This document shows, piece by piece, positions 10,514 to 22,961 of a DNA stretch of 64,000 bases. The translations under genes and the position numbers were made by a program. The notes below the pieces were generated by a model. It searched no databases and was not told the DNA's origin. It worked only from the letters and a program-made list of their open reading frames with translations. The stretch's first letter is position 1; each line of letters starts with the position of its first letter. This stretch comes from Doris montereyensis (Eukaryota > Mollusca > Gastropoda > Nudibranchia > Dorididae): NCBI GenBank assembly GCA_037039925.1, contig JAXRKP010000026.1, forward strand, positions 473,501-537,500. Reading direction: 5' to 3'.

Positions 10514-10602
10514 GTTATCGCTCCAATTCCACTGTGCAATGGTTTCTCTGAACAGTTTGAACTGTCGTCTCTGCTCATTTTCATTGAGATGAGAACCCCA
10601 AG
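10514..10602 (+). CDS. PLCG: PLC-gamma exon G: last C2 strands, two compensating indels
   Basis: The acceptor TTGCATTCCTGCAG and the donor CAAG|GTGAGG are both good, and the length (89 nt) fits phase 1 in and phase 0 out. Read literally it stops at TGA 10549-10551. Dropping one A of the pair at 10525-10526 gives GYRSIPLCNGFSEQFELSS then LLIFIEM, the expected GYR.VPL......LE..SLL..I of the C2 end. Near 10589-10593 a base must be regained to give NPK and join exon H in phase. So the exon carries one extra and one missing base, and its total length is unchanged. Confidence 0.82.
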
Positions 10603-10711
10603 GTGAGGATACGCATTCCACTCTTTCTCTTTGGCCAACTTGGGTTTGTCTTCATGTTTTCCATCCTCACAATTAGTGTTTTGGTGACCAAGTGGTTAGG
10701 CTTCCAAGAGA

Positions 10712-11305
10712 ACCAATTTGTTGGCTTAGAATAGAAAAGATACTAGGTGGCATTGCTGAGCACTGAAAACTAATTTGTTGGCTAAGAATAGAAAAGATAC
10801 TAGGTGGCATTGCTGAGCACTGAAAACTAATTTGTTGGCTTAGAATAGAAAAGATACTAGGTGGCATTGCTGAGCACTGAAAACTAATTTGTTGGCAAAG
10901 AATAGAAAAGATACTAGGTGGCATTGCTGAGCACTGAAAACCAATTTGTTGGCTTAGAATAGAAAAGATACTAGGTGGCATTGCTGAGCACTGAAAACCA
11001 ATTTGTTGGCTTAGAATAGAAAAGATACTAGGTGGCATTGCTGAGCACTGAAAACCAATTTGTTGGCTAAGAATAGAAAAGATACTAGGTGGCTTTGCTG
11101 AGCACTGAAAACCAATTTCTTGGCTTAGCATAGAAAAGATACTAGGTGGCATTGCTGAGCACTGAAAACCAATTTGTTGGCTTAGAATAGAAGAGATACT
11201 AGGTGGCATTGCTGAGCACTGAAAACCAATTTGTTGGCTTAGAATAGAAAAGATACTAGGTGGCATTGCTGTGCACTGAAAACCAATTTGTTGGCTTAGC
11301 ATAGT
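10712..11305. repeat. Minisatellite, 57-bp unit, about 10 copies
   Basis: The unit contains AATAGAAAAGATACTAGGTG, then GCATTGCTGAGCACTGAAAA, then CCAATTTGTTGGCTTAG. It starts about 110 bp after exon G. The minus-strand open frame (ILSQQIGFQCSAMPPSIFS per unit) is a by-product of 57 being a multiple of 3. Confidence 0.95.
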
Positions 11306-12088
11306 CTGAAACACCATTTTCCAGTTGTTACCAACGCCAGCACGTTTCAAACAACGTAAAAGTCGCACCTGGCAAATATCTGCGTACGCCAAAGTATTAT
11401 GATTGTTGCACTCAGGTTGACAGGATGAAAACAAAATCCAAACACCAAGGATAGAAGTAAAAAGACAAATATATCCCCACACAAGTACCAGACTCACGGA
11501 CTGTACATCATTTATCCCCCAACAGGCCATTTCATTCAAAGTCCTTCTCAACTCCTGTTAGGGGCTTCATACTAACACTCTGACAAGATCTTTCTCTAAC
11601 TATATCTGGGTATTCATTCACACCTGAGTCAAGTGAGGAAAACAGAGTAAAGTACCTTTCCTAAGAGTCCAACGTTTTGAAAGAACGCCGGGCCAGCCAT
11701 GGGTTTTTTAACCAATATCGTCATGACTTCAAACTCACAACATTACGGTTTTACTCCAACACCTACAAACACGAAAAGACAAAAGGGGAAAGTTGAGTAA
11801 ATAATAAGAATTCATCATTTGGGTGGGTGTCTGACGGGGACTCCTACTAGGTCCTACTATTTCCTTTCACCCTTTCACATGTCATTCATCTAGTTGTTTC
11901 CTCTTAATTCACCCTGTGATCACCACCTATGGTGGACTCGGTAAACTGCAATGTAAGAAAACAAACAAGCTGCATTCACCCTTAGATCATTGCATATGAT
12001 TGACGCTGTGAATTCAACAGACTGAGAGAATGTCTACCGCCTTGCTATCAATTTGTTTAAATATTTCAATCTTGTCCTTGCCGTGCAG
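11306..12088 (+). other. PLCG intron G-H, right part; no gene seen
   Basis: Unique-looking intronic DNA. A minus-strand open stretch (about 11310-11550) continues the repeat frame but shows no family motif I recognise. Confidence 0.5.
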
Positions 12089-12274
12089 GAGGGCGAAGAA
12101 AGCGATATCTACACCAGTATTCAACAGCTGAGAGAAGAGTCGGACAAACTGACCGCCCAGATTGAGTCGCTAGAGATTTGTGGTGATGGGGGAAAACGCA
12201 AGCATAGTCAAGAGAGAGCTGGAGAGCACGCAGGAACGGCTGTTGGCGAAGCACCAGGAGAGACAACAGAGGAA
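12089..12274 (+). CDS. PLCG: PLC-gamma exon H: C-terminal tail, probable coiled coil, 1-base frameshift
   Basis: After CTTGCCGTGCAG the exon reads EGEESDIYTSIQQLREESDK then LTAQIESLE, a charged helix with heptad-like hydrophobic spacing. Past a five-G run (12188-12192) the open frame turns into Gly- and Ala-rich sequence. Removing one G gives ENASIVKRELESTQERLLAK then HQERQQRK, a convincing continuation of the coiled coil that ends in phase 2 at GGAA|GTAAGT. I favour the corrected reading, but the literal frame stays open across the exon, so this is less certain than exons D2 and G. The DIYTSI tyrosine in an acidic setting could be a phosphorylation site (inference). The tail does not resemble the vertebrate PLCG1 C-terminus. 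Confidence 0.7.
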
Positions 12275-13084
12275 GTAAGTCATTTTCTGATTTTGACGTC
12301 ATAGTCGTTAATGGACAAGATTTGAGTTATGGGCCTATTTATTATAGTTTATATTTCAATATCAATTCTAGCAGTGTGGGTTGGGTTTTTTTTTGCATAC
12401 AACGTTTCGTTAGATTTTGTTTTTGCTGTATAAGCTGAGGTCTGAAGTGATTTATTTTTTCGGGCTTTTTCCCATTAGTCTAGTTCTCATTTGGTTTTTC
12501 AACATGAAAGTCAGTCTTTTTGTTTTGTCTGTTTACATATTTTAGCGTTGTTTTCCCTCTGCATGGATTAACATTTGTTATTTAATTTTTCCAAAGAATG
12601 TTAACATTTTTTTTGTTTTATGGCTAGAAATTCCATTGTTTCCTATGTACATTTTGTCGTTTTGTTTCCATTTTTTCCCCCATTAGGAAGTTTTGAGGGT
12701 AGGTACTCTATCTATAAGACTTTTGTACTATCAAAAGAAAATATTTTCTTTATTAATATTACTCAACCACCAACTGTATGTGTATTTACTTCGTCCACAG
12801 TTAAATTTGGAAATAACTTTTAATCTAAAAACTATATATATAAGTCTTTAAAAATCTTACATGCTGCAATATAAAGATGCATTTAAACTTCAAAGCAACT
12901 AAAACTAAGACTTCTACATTGTTTCAGCTTTTAAGGTATTAAAAACTTCATTTTGAAAATACATAAATAAATAAATAACCCAAAATTGTAGACCCATATC
13001 AATAATTTAATCTTTATTTGTTGAGAATAACAATTTAAAGTAAGTCAGAAAATGTATATCATTATGCTTCATATTACAAAAGAA
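12275..13084 (+). other. PLCG intron H-I, left part; AT-rich, no gene
   Basis: AT-rich intronic DNA with T runs and a short AAAT run at 12963-12980. No coding signal is recognised. Confidence 0.6.
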
Positions 13085-16000
13085 CTTTATTTAAAACAAG
13101 CCAAAACTAAACTAGTTATCAGTTCCATCATGATTTAAAACAAGCTAGAACTAAACTAGTTATCAGTTCCATCATGATTTAAAACAAGCCAGAACTAAAC
13201 TAGCTATCAGTTACACCATGATTTACAATAAGCCCAAACTAAACTAGCTATCAGTTCCATCATGATTTAAATCCAGCCAGAACTAAACTTACTATCAATT
13301 ACATCATTGTTTAAAACAAACCTGAACTAAACTAGCTATCAGTTCCATCATAAATTAAAACAAGCCGGAACTAAACTGGCTATCAATTACACCATGATTT
13401 AAAACAGGCCACACCTAAACTTGCTATCAGTTCCATCATGATTTAAAACAAGCCAAAGCTAAATTAGCTATCAGTTATACCATGATTTAAAACAAGCCAG
13501 AACTAAACTAGCTAACGTTCCAGTATATTATAAAACAAGCCAAAACTAAAATAGCTATCAATTACACCATGATTTAAAACCAGCAAGAACTAAACTAACG
13601 ATTAGTTCCATCATGAATTAAAACAAGCCAAAAATAGACCAACTATCAGTTGAAGCATGATTTAAAACAAGCCAGAATTAAACTAGCTATCAATTTCACC
13701 ATGATTCAAATCAAGCAGAATTAAACTAACTATCAGTTTCATCACGATTTACATCAAGCCGAAACCTGACTAGCTATTAGTTGCACCATGAATTTAAAAA
13801 AGCCAAAACTAAACTAGCTGTGACCTCCATCATGAATTAAAACAAGCTAGAACTAAACTAGTAACTAGTTATCAGTTACACCATGATTTAAAACAAGCCA
13901 GAACTAAAATAGCTATCAGTTACACCATAATTTAAAACAAGCCAGAACTAAAATAGCTATCAGTTACACCATGATTAAAAACAAGCCAAAACTAAAATAG
14001 CTATCAGTTACACCATGATTTAAAACAAGCCAAAACTAAAATAGCTATCAGTTACACCATGATTTAAAACAAGCCAAAACTAAAAATAGCTATTATTTAC
14101 ACGATGATTTAAAACAAGCCAAATCTAAAATAGCTATCAGTTACACCATGATTTAAAACAAGCCAAAACTAAAATAGCTATCAGTTACACCATGATTTAA
14201 AGCAAGCCAGAACTAAAATAGCTATCAGTTACACCATGATTTAAAACAAGCCAGAACTAAAAATAGCTATCAGTTACACCATGATTTAAAACAAGCCAGA
14301 ACTAAAATAGCTATCAGTTACACCATGATTTAAAACAAGCCAGAACTAAAATAGCTATCAGTTACACCATGATTTAAAACAAGCCAGAACTAAACTAACT
14401 ATCAGTTACACCATGATTTAAAACAAGCCAGAACTAAAATAGCTATCAGTTACACCATGATTTAAAACAAGCCAGAACTAAACTAACTATCAGTTACACC
14501 ATGATTTAAAACAAGCCAGAACTAAACTAGCTATCAGTTACACCATGATTTAAAACAAGCCAGAACTAAAATAGCTATCAGTTACACCATGATTTAAAAC
14601 AAGCCAGAACTAAGCTAGCTCTCAGTTACACCATGATTTAAAACAAGCCAGAACTAAAATAGCTATCAGTTACACCATAATTTAAAACAAGCCAGAACTA
14701 AAATAGCTATCAGTTACACCATAATTTAAAACAAGCCAGAACTAAAATAGCTATTATTTACACGATGATTTAAAACAAGCCAAAACTAAAATAGCTATCA
14801 GTTACACCATGATTTAAAACAAGCCAGAACTAAACTAGTAACTTGTTATCAGTTACACCATGATTTAAAACAAGCTAGAACTAAAATAGCTATCAGTTAC
14901 ACCATGATTTAAAACAAGCCAAAACTAAAATAGCTATCAGTTATGCCATGATTTAAAACAAGCCAAAACTAAAATAGCTATCAGTTACACCATGATTTAA
15001 AACAAGCCAAAACTAAAATAGCTATCAGTTACACCATGATTTAAAACAAGCCAAAACTAAAATAGCTATCAGTTATGCCATGATTTAAAACAAGCCATAA
15101 CTAAACTAGTAACTTGTTATCAGTTACACCATGATTTAAAACAAGCTAGAACTAAAAAATAGCTATCAGTTCGCCATGATTTAAAACAAGCCATAACTAA
15201 ACTAGTAACTAGTTATCAGTTACACCATGATTTAAAACAAGCCAAAAACTAAAATAGCTATCAGTTACACCATGATTTAAAACAAGCCAGAACTAAACTA
15301 ACTATCAGTTACACCATGATTTAAAACAAAGAACTAAACTAGAACTCAAAAACTAGAACTAAATTAGCTATCAGTTCCATCATGAATTAAAACAAGCCAA
15401 AACTAAAATAGCTATCAGTTGCACAATGATTTAAAACAAGCCAGAACTAAACTAACTATCAGTTACACCATGATTTAAAACAAGCCAGAACTAAACTAGC
15501 TATCAGTTCCATCATGAATTAAAACAAGCCAGAACTAAACTAGCTATCAGTTGCATCATGATTTAAAACAAGCCAGAACTAAACATGAATTAAAACAAGC
15601 CAGTAACTAGCTATCACTTTCATTATCAGTTAGCTATCAGTTACATCATGATTTAAAACAAGCAGAACTAAACTAGCTATCAGTTCCATCATGAATTAAA
15701 ACAAGCGGAACTAAACTAGCTATCAGTTACACCATGATTTAAAACAAGCCAGAACTAAAGCTAGCTATCAGTTCCATGAATTAAAACAATGAATAAACTA
15801 GCTATCAGTTAGCCATGATTTAAAACAACTAAACTAGCTATCAGTTCCATCATGAATCATGAATAAAAATCAAGCCATGATTCAAAACAACTAAAACTAG
15901 CTATCAGTTACATCATGAATTAAAACAAGCCAGAACTAAACTAGCTATCAGTTCCATCATGATTTAAAACAAGCATTAACTAAACTAGCTATCAGTTGCA

Positions 16001-17360
16001 CCATGAATTAAAACAAGCCAGAACTAAACTAGCTATCAGTTACACCATGAATTAAAACAAGCCAGAACTAAACTAGCTATCAGTTATGCCATGATTTAAA
16101 ACAAGCATTAACAAAACTAGCTATCAGTTCCATCATGAATTAAAACAAGTCGGAACTAAACTAGCTATCAGTTACGCCATGATTTAAAACAAGCCATAAC
16201 TAAACTAGCTATCAGTTACATCATGAATTAAAACAAGCCAGAACTAAACTAGCTATCAGTTACGCCATGATTTAAAACAAGCATTAACAAAACTAGCTAT
16301 CAGTTACATCATGAATTAAAACAAGTCGGAACTAAACTAGCTATCAGTTACGCCATGATTTAAAACAAGCCAAAACTAAACTAGCTATAGTTACATCATG
16401 AATTAAAACAATCAGTTATCATCATGATTTAAAATTAAAACTATCAGTTCCATCATGAATTAAAACAAGAACTAAACTAGCTATCAGTTCATGATTTAAA
16501 ACAAGCCAAAACTAAACTAGCTATCAGTTACATCATGAATTTAAAACAGTTACGCCATGATTTAAAACAAGCATTAAAAAACTAGCTATCAGTTCCATCA
16601 TGAATTAAAACAAGTCGGAACTAAACTAGCTATCAGTTACACCATGATTTAAAACAAGCCAGAACTAAACTAGCTATCAGTTACATCATGATTTAAAACA
16701 AGCCAGAACTAAGCTAAAACAAGCTATCAGTTACATCATGAATTAAAACAAGCCAGAACTAAGCTAGCTATCAGTTACATCATGAATTAAAACAAGCCAG
16801 AACTAAACTAGCTATCAGTTACACCATGATTTAAAACAAGCCAGAACTAAACTAGCTATCAGTTACACCATGATTTAAAACAAGCCAGAACTAAACTAGC
16901 TATCAGTTACACCATGATTTAAAACAAGCCAGAACTAAACTAGCTATCAGTTACACCATGATTTAAAACAAGCCAGAACTAAACTAGCTATCAGTTACAC
17001 CATGAATTAAAACAAGCCAGAACTAAACTAGCTATCAGTTCAGTTAAGCAGTTACGCCATGATTAAAACAAGCCACTATCAGTTACACCATGATTTAAAA
17101 CAAGCCAGAACTAAACTAGCTATCAGTTAGCCATGAATTAAAACAAGCCAGAACTAAACTAGGCATGAATTAAAACAAGCCAGAACTAAACTAGCTATCA
17201 GTTACGCCATGAATTAAAACAAGCCAGAACTAAATTAGCCATCAGTTACACCATGATTTAAAAACAAGCCAGAACTAAAGCTATCAGTTACCATGATTTA
17301 AAACAAGCCAGAACTAAATTAGCCATCAGTTACGCCATGATTTAAAACAAGCCAGTTGTT
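13085..17360. repeat. Satellite-like array, 44-bp unit, about 97 copies
   Basis: The unit contains CATGATTTAAAACAAGCCAG, then AACTAAACTAGCTATCAGTT, then ACAC. The left end (13085-13900) is the most diverged, the centre (13900-15000) is nearly uniform, and the right part (15350-17300) is rearranged with many partial units. ATGATTT and ATGAATT subtypes alternate at 16.0-16.4 kb in a four-unit, 176-bp higher-order pattern. The unit contains stops in all frames, so no long open frame appears. Confidence 0.96.
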
Positions 17361-19400
17361 ATCAGGTCCATTGAAAGTTATTGTCAAAACTACTCTAGCT
17401 ACAGTATTTTAATGATTTACTGTAAACTTAGCAGAACCAGAGCAGAGGGAAATGGTTGGATTTTAAAACAATTTTTATTATGGTTGCCATGAAACAGCTG
17501 TTATCTTGAATTGTAAACAAAAAAGTAGACTAAATTCAAAATCTATTTCGTACACTAGTTGTGCTATTCTTTTAAAATTTCACACACATATTCCTGAATA
17601 TGTTACCTAAAAAAAAAAGAGGTTTTTTTTTTAATATATATATTTATGTGTATTTTTATGCTTCAAAAAAGTTGATGATTGAAAGTTTCAATTTTTGCTA
17701 TTTTTTTGTAATAAAGTCCCAAATACACTGGGGAAAAAAGAAGAAACAAAATGCAAACATCTTTCTATTAGTCTTTTCATTCGTCTATAAACTAGTTATA
17801 TGCCAAATTTCACATTGATTGGTCGATAAATAAGGAAGGATAGACTGAGGCAGCCTGGGAAAACCCGTCATGATACGAAAATTTCACAAATTGAGTTATT
17901 GACATTACTATGTAGATGTGATTTTGCTGAACATTTTGCTTTTTGATTTTGTGAAATATCTCAATTAGAATAGAAATTATGGCCATTTAAGTGGACAACA
18001 CATACAAAACTGGAAACTGAGAAAATCGGATTTTAAGTTCAAACAAGGTTTATTGACACACACAAAAAAATGTTTCCATATGAATGGATCAATATACATC
18101 ATATTATCATTTCTTTAGTAAATCTATCCATATTACTAGATTTAGATATAACAACGGACAGTGATAGGCAATGTAAGGACAGTGGAAAGTAGATCTAGAC
18201 CATGGCCATGTTAATTTTGGCAAGGAGTAATAGTAATGTAGGCCTATTGATTGACACCATTGTATAGTATGGCTGGTTTCAGGTCATTCGGCGTCATGAT
18301 CATTCTCATCTATATCGTCAGATCTGAGGCTATCTAAAAACAGCCAGTCATGACATCCCAAATATTATCGTTGCTAGACAACCCTTGCAATTCAAGATTT
18401 CGCCAATGGTTTTAGGTGGCATGCTATCTCTTCGTCCGCCATATTGTTTACCCAGCAACTGCGTGACAACCTAGGCTGGGTTGTTTTAGACAATGTGTTA
18501 TTAAGTCATAATGCTTTAAATATAAAATACATGACTTGGAATAGGGAGAAAACATGATTATTTAGCAATAATAATGCAATTGTAGTCATTTAGGCATTTA
18601 TTGTAGGAAACTCAACACCGAAGTTTGGGTCTCTTTCGAAGCAGTCTCCGTCGGCATCAAATCTTACTTAAAGGATGTGTATTGATTTCAAACTTACTGT
18701 ATTTATGCACACTATGAATGAAAACAAGCATGCGAAAACTCTTTTCCGACGAGGTACGACATGACACAGTTTAATATGATGATGCTGCGTTTGAAATAGT
18801 TAACAACGGTCAACTTTCATCTTCTTCTTTTTTCACTTGAGTCTCCTATGCACAAACAATAATCAAGTTTCCTATGCTCTGTTCTTGAAGCAACACACAG
18901 TCAGAGATGACAGGTTTCATTTGCATAGTATTACCGGTGGATTCAATGGGTCCATATCGGCACTCTATAATGCATTACTAATGCTATGGAAATTTCCGCT
19001 GTCCAGTAGGTGCTGTCCCATGACCTTGAACTGTAGTAACATGTGTTAACTAGCTTAAAAAAGTAGTTGTATTCAAGCAGAGATGATTTATTGTTTATCA
19101 TCTTATTCTTCAACATCAACGCTTTTTCTTTAGTTTTGAGACTCTCTCATCCTTCCTACCTTTAAAAAATTATCTAAAACAAATAATCTAAGCCTCAGTG
19201 AGAGAAATAGTTTATCAAATCATATACAGAAAGGGTAAAACTAACCAAAAATGCAATTTAAAATATATCTTTTTTTACTATACTATTCGATTTGAGGGCT
19301 AGCGTTCAGTATCAGTCCCATCATTATATTCACTCTCAAACTAAAGGCGTTTGCTTTAAAAGCGCGTAGTGTTAGAGATTCTTTATAACCCAGGGACATT
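17361..19400. other. PLCG intron H-I, middle; no confirmed gene
   Basis: AT-rich. At 17.48-17.82 kb there is a possible old dispersed repeat (GGTTGCCATGAAACAG, ATGCCAAATTTCACATTG) similar to 2.15-2.6 kb. On the minus strand near 18440 an ATGGCGGACGAAGAG stretch sits in a CpG-containing segment (see findings), but no intact frame follows. Confidence 0.5.
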
Positions 19401-19417
19401 GGGGGGGGGGGGGGGGG
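19401..19417 (+). repeat. Poly-G run, 17 bases
   Basis: Seventeen consecutive G. The length is likely to be unreliable in sequencing. Confidence 0.9.
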
Positions 19418-19556
19418 ACCAAGTCACTCTACTTTCACCATGAACTTATCATCAGTCTTTATTATTAACGTTATTGTTGATTTTTGCTACTGTTGTTATT
19501 ATGATGTTTATTACTACAATTTTATCATCGTTATAATTGTTAGTTTTGTTGCTGAC

Positions 19557-19665
<109 letters not shown>

Positions 19666-20214
19666 TCCTTACACCTACTACTGCAGTGCAAGAAACAGTC
19701 TTGCAATTTTTAGCCAGAATTTTAACAACCACACTTCTCATATTCCTTTGGGCAGAGATTCAAATAAATTCACCACATTTCTCCCTGTAACTATCAATAA
19801 AACACAACATATATTTATCGCAGACTTTCAAACTATGTCTAACTCTAGTTTTCTTTTAACACAAAAATTAACATTTTTTCTCCTTTATAATCCTTTACAG
19901 TAACATTATGCTTTATGGAAACTTTTCTCGACTTTTTATAACTCTGTTTGATATCTTGTTCCTTCGGTTTGACGTTTTACTGTAGAAGGCATAATAGTGT
20001 GGTTTAAATCTTATTGCTATGTGTAGATAGGTAAAATACGAATAATAGGTCGATGGGACTTGTACGTCATAGTGAGAACTTGAGAAGATTCATGTCAGTT
20101 GGGTTTTGCTTCAGGTTTAGTTTAGAAATTCATATATCCTCTATGATCAGCTTGACTTCCTCAGGTCATCTTTGTGTATAAAAATATAATTCATTTAGGT
20201 AAATCTGCATACTT

Positions 20215-20850
20215 TGATTGCCAAGCTGTTTACATTGATTGTGAACGTGAAAGGTTAAAAACAAAGCTGTTTACATTGTTTACCAAACCGAAAGGTTTAA
20301 ACAAAGCTGTTGTCATTGATTGCCAAACTGAAAGGCTAAACAAAGCTGTTGTCATTGGTTGCCAAAGTGAAAAGTTAAACAATTGCCAAACTGAAAGGTT
20401 AAAGAAAGCTGCTTACATTGATTGCCAAAGTGAAAGGTTAAACAAAGCTGTTTACATTGATTGTAAACATGAAAGTTAAAAACAAAGCTGTTTACAGTGG
20501 TTGCCAAACTGAAAGGTTACATAAAGCTGTTTACATTGATTCCCAAACTGAAAGGCTAAACAAAGCTGTTGTCATTGGTTGCCAAAGTGAAAGGTTAAAC
20601 AATTTCCAAAGCGGAAGGTTAAACAAAGCTGCTTACATTGATTGCCAAAGTGAAAGGTTAAACCAAGATGTTTACATTGATTGTGAATGTGAAAGGTTAA
20701 AAACAAAGTTGTTTACATTGATTGCCAAAGTGAAAGGTTAAACAAAGCTGTTTACATTGATCGCCAAACTGAAAGCTTAGCCGTTTACATTGATTGCCAT
20801 AGTGATAGGTTGAACAAAGCTGTTTACATTGATTGCCAAGCCAAAACTGT
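20215..20850. repeat. Minisatellite, 39-bp unit, about 16 copies
   Basis: The unit contains AACAAAGCTGTTTACATTGA then TTGCCAAAGTGAAAGGTTA. Copies are moderately diverged, with several partial units. It lies inside the inferred last PLCG intron. Confidence 0.93.
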
Positions 20851-21307
20851 CTGGCATTGCAAATGGCGAATTTAAACTATGAAGTCATTTGCCTTTACAA
20901 CAACTTCTGTCTTGGAATGTGTTGAATTCCTGTAGAAATGACAAGCATTGTAACATCTGCTGTTGTTCTCACATTTGTTTACATTTTTTTCTTTCTTTCT
21001 TTCTTTGCCAGCATTCTAGTTTTCTTGTGTCTTTTCATGTTTTTGAAATGAGGAAAGGGGTGAAGGGCAGGGGTGGGGGAGGGTAAGAGAAGATGAAGGT
21101 AGATATCCTGTTTTGTAACTCCAAGGTTGCTTTGCAAGAAATCCAGTTGATTCCTTAAATAAAAAAGTAAACAGTAATAATAATAATGACAATACTAATT
21201 ATGTAAAATATCGTTTAGAATAACAATGATATTGTTTGTTTTTAAATACTATTGATACTTAAAAAGATACTATAATATTCTGACATTCTCATAATCATAC
21301 TAGATCT

Positions 21308-21449
21308 AGCAATAATAATAATAATGATAAAAATAAAAATAAGAATATTAATAAGAATAAAAATAAGAATATTAATGGTGGTAATGATAATAATTTAAAA
21401 AATAAAAAGATAAAAATAATAATAATAATAATAATAAATAATAATAATA

Positions 21450-21533
<84 letters not shown>
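21308..21533. repeat. AAT-rich microsatellite
   Basis: Imperfect AAT/AAAAAT on the left turning into pure AAT for the last 80 bp or so. It lies 200 bp before the inferred PLCG terminal exon. Confidence 0.95.
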
Positions 21534-21536
<3 letters not shown>

Positions 21537-21737
21537 TGCAATTATCATTAATGAAAAGCATTAATTTAACGGAAGGAAATTTTCTGGGTGCTGGAACAAT
21601 TAGAAATAGAAGTGTGGGCATTGAGTCGCACTTTGCCATGCGCATGTCCACTCCTTGTTTGCTTTGCATAAAATCCGTTTTTGCTATACTTGCTTTTGAT
21701 TTTCTCTTACGCTTTTTTGTTCTTTGTCTTTCCACAG

Positions 21738-21786
21738 AGCCAACGCAAGACAGCAAGTGGTATACAAACGGCAAAACAACTCTTAG
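21738..21786 (+). CDS. PLCG: Candidate PLC-gamma terminal exon I with stop codon
   Basis: A strong acceptor (GTCTTTCCACAG) is followed by a frame that fits the corrected phase 2 of exon H: the joined codon gives Lys, then ANARQQVVYKRQNNS and TAG at 21784-21786. The basic, Gln-rich composition continues the style of exon H. If exon H is read without its frameshift correction, this exon would instead be read in another frame to a TGA a little further on. No homology fixes it, so the call rests on splice site, phase and composition. The intron before it would be about 9.5 kb. Confidence 0.55.
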
Positions 21787-22169
21787 GCGATGGTTTCAGG
21801 GTTTGAATCCCAACCTCCTTCCATCGACCTCTTCCCCCTTTCATCCTCCTCTTGCCTTTCCTGTTCGTCATCTCATGCTAGCAAATTATTCCTGAACATT
21901 GTAGTAGACAAGCCCCCCCCCCTCCCGTCTCTTTCTCTTTGCACTCTGAACACCCTCCCTTTTCCACGCTGTTGTTGTCACACACACTCACACACACACA
22001 CACACCATTCATACACACATTCTGTTATAAGCATATTATCTCCCCCCTCCCAAAAAAAAAAAAAAAAAAAAAAAAAAGAATCTCTTTGTTTCCCCTTGTC
22101 TTGGGTTAACATCTATACATACCTCTCTCCACCCTCATCCCTCATCTCTCACAGACCTCAAAGTCCCAG

Positions 22170-22175
22170 AATAAA
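22170..22175 (+). promoter_or_regulatory. Candidate polyadenylation signal AATAAA for PLCG
   Basis: AATAAA lies 384 nt after the proposed stop codon and is followed within 25 nt by a GT-rich stretch (TGCCTGTGTG). This is plausible for the PLCG 3' end but cannot be proved from sequence alone. A CA tract (about 21980-22006) and a poly-A run (about 22054-22076) lie in the presumed 3' UTR. Confidence 0.35.
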
Positions 22176-22197
22176 ACCAATTCCTGCCTGTGTGAAC

Positions 22198-22800
22198 AGA
22201 TGGTTTGATGATACAGATAGTTTGATGATACAGATAGTTTGATGATACAGATAGTTTGATGATACAGATAATGTGATGATACAGATAGTTTGATGATACA
22301 GATAATGTGATGATACAGATAGTTTGATGATACAGATAATGTGATGATACAGATAGTTTGATGATACAGATAATTTGATGATACAGATAGTTTGATGATA
22401 CAGATAATGTGATGATACAGATAGTTTGATGATACAGATAGTTTGATGATACAGATAGTTTGATGATACAGATAGTTTGATGATACAGATAATTTGATGA
22501 TACAGATAATTTGATGATACAGATAATTTGATGATACAGATAGTTTGATGATACAGATAGTTTGATGATACAGATAATGTGATGATACAGATAGTTTGAT
22601 GATACAGATAGTTTGATGATACAGATAGTTTGATGATACAGATAATGTGATGATACAGATGGTTTGATGATACAGATAATGTGATGATACAGATAGTTTG
22701 ATGATACAGATAGTTTGATGATACAGATAGTTTGATGATACAGATAATGTGATGATACAGATGGTTTGATGATGCAGATAATGTGATGATACAGATAGCC
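22198..22800. repeat. Minisatellite, 17-bp unit, about 35 copies
   Basis: The unit is GATGATACAGATAGTTT, with two variants ending AATGT or AATTT. Since 17 is not a multiple of 3, the minus-strand frames repeat every 51 bp (three units). They are repeat by-products. Confidence 0.96.
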
Positions 22801-22835
22801 TGGTGATACAAATAGTCGATGAATCAAATTTTGGC

Positions 22836-22951
22836 ATGTGGTTTGCATATCACATACAAGTCCTCTGATTGGGTGGTTTGCATATCACATACAAGTCCTC
22901 TGATTGGGTGGTTTGCATATCACATACAAGTCCTCTGATTGGGTGGTTTGC
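22836..22951. repeat. 35-bp tandem repeat, 3 copies
   Basis: The unit contains GTTTGCATATCACATACAAG then TCCTCTGATTGGGTG. It bridges the 17-bp and 38-bp arrays. Confidence 0.9.
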
Positions 22952-22961
22952 CAATCCCTAG

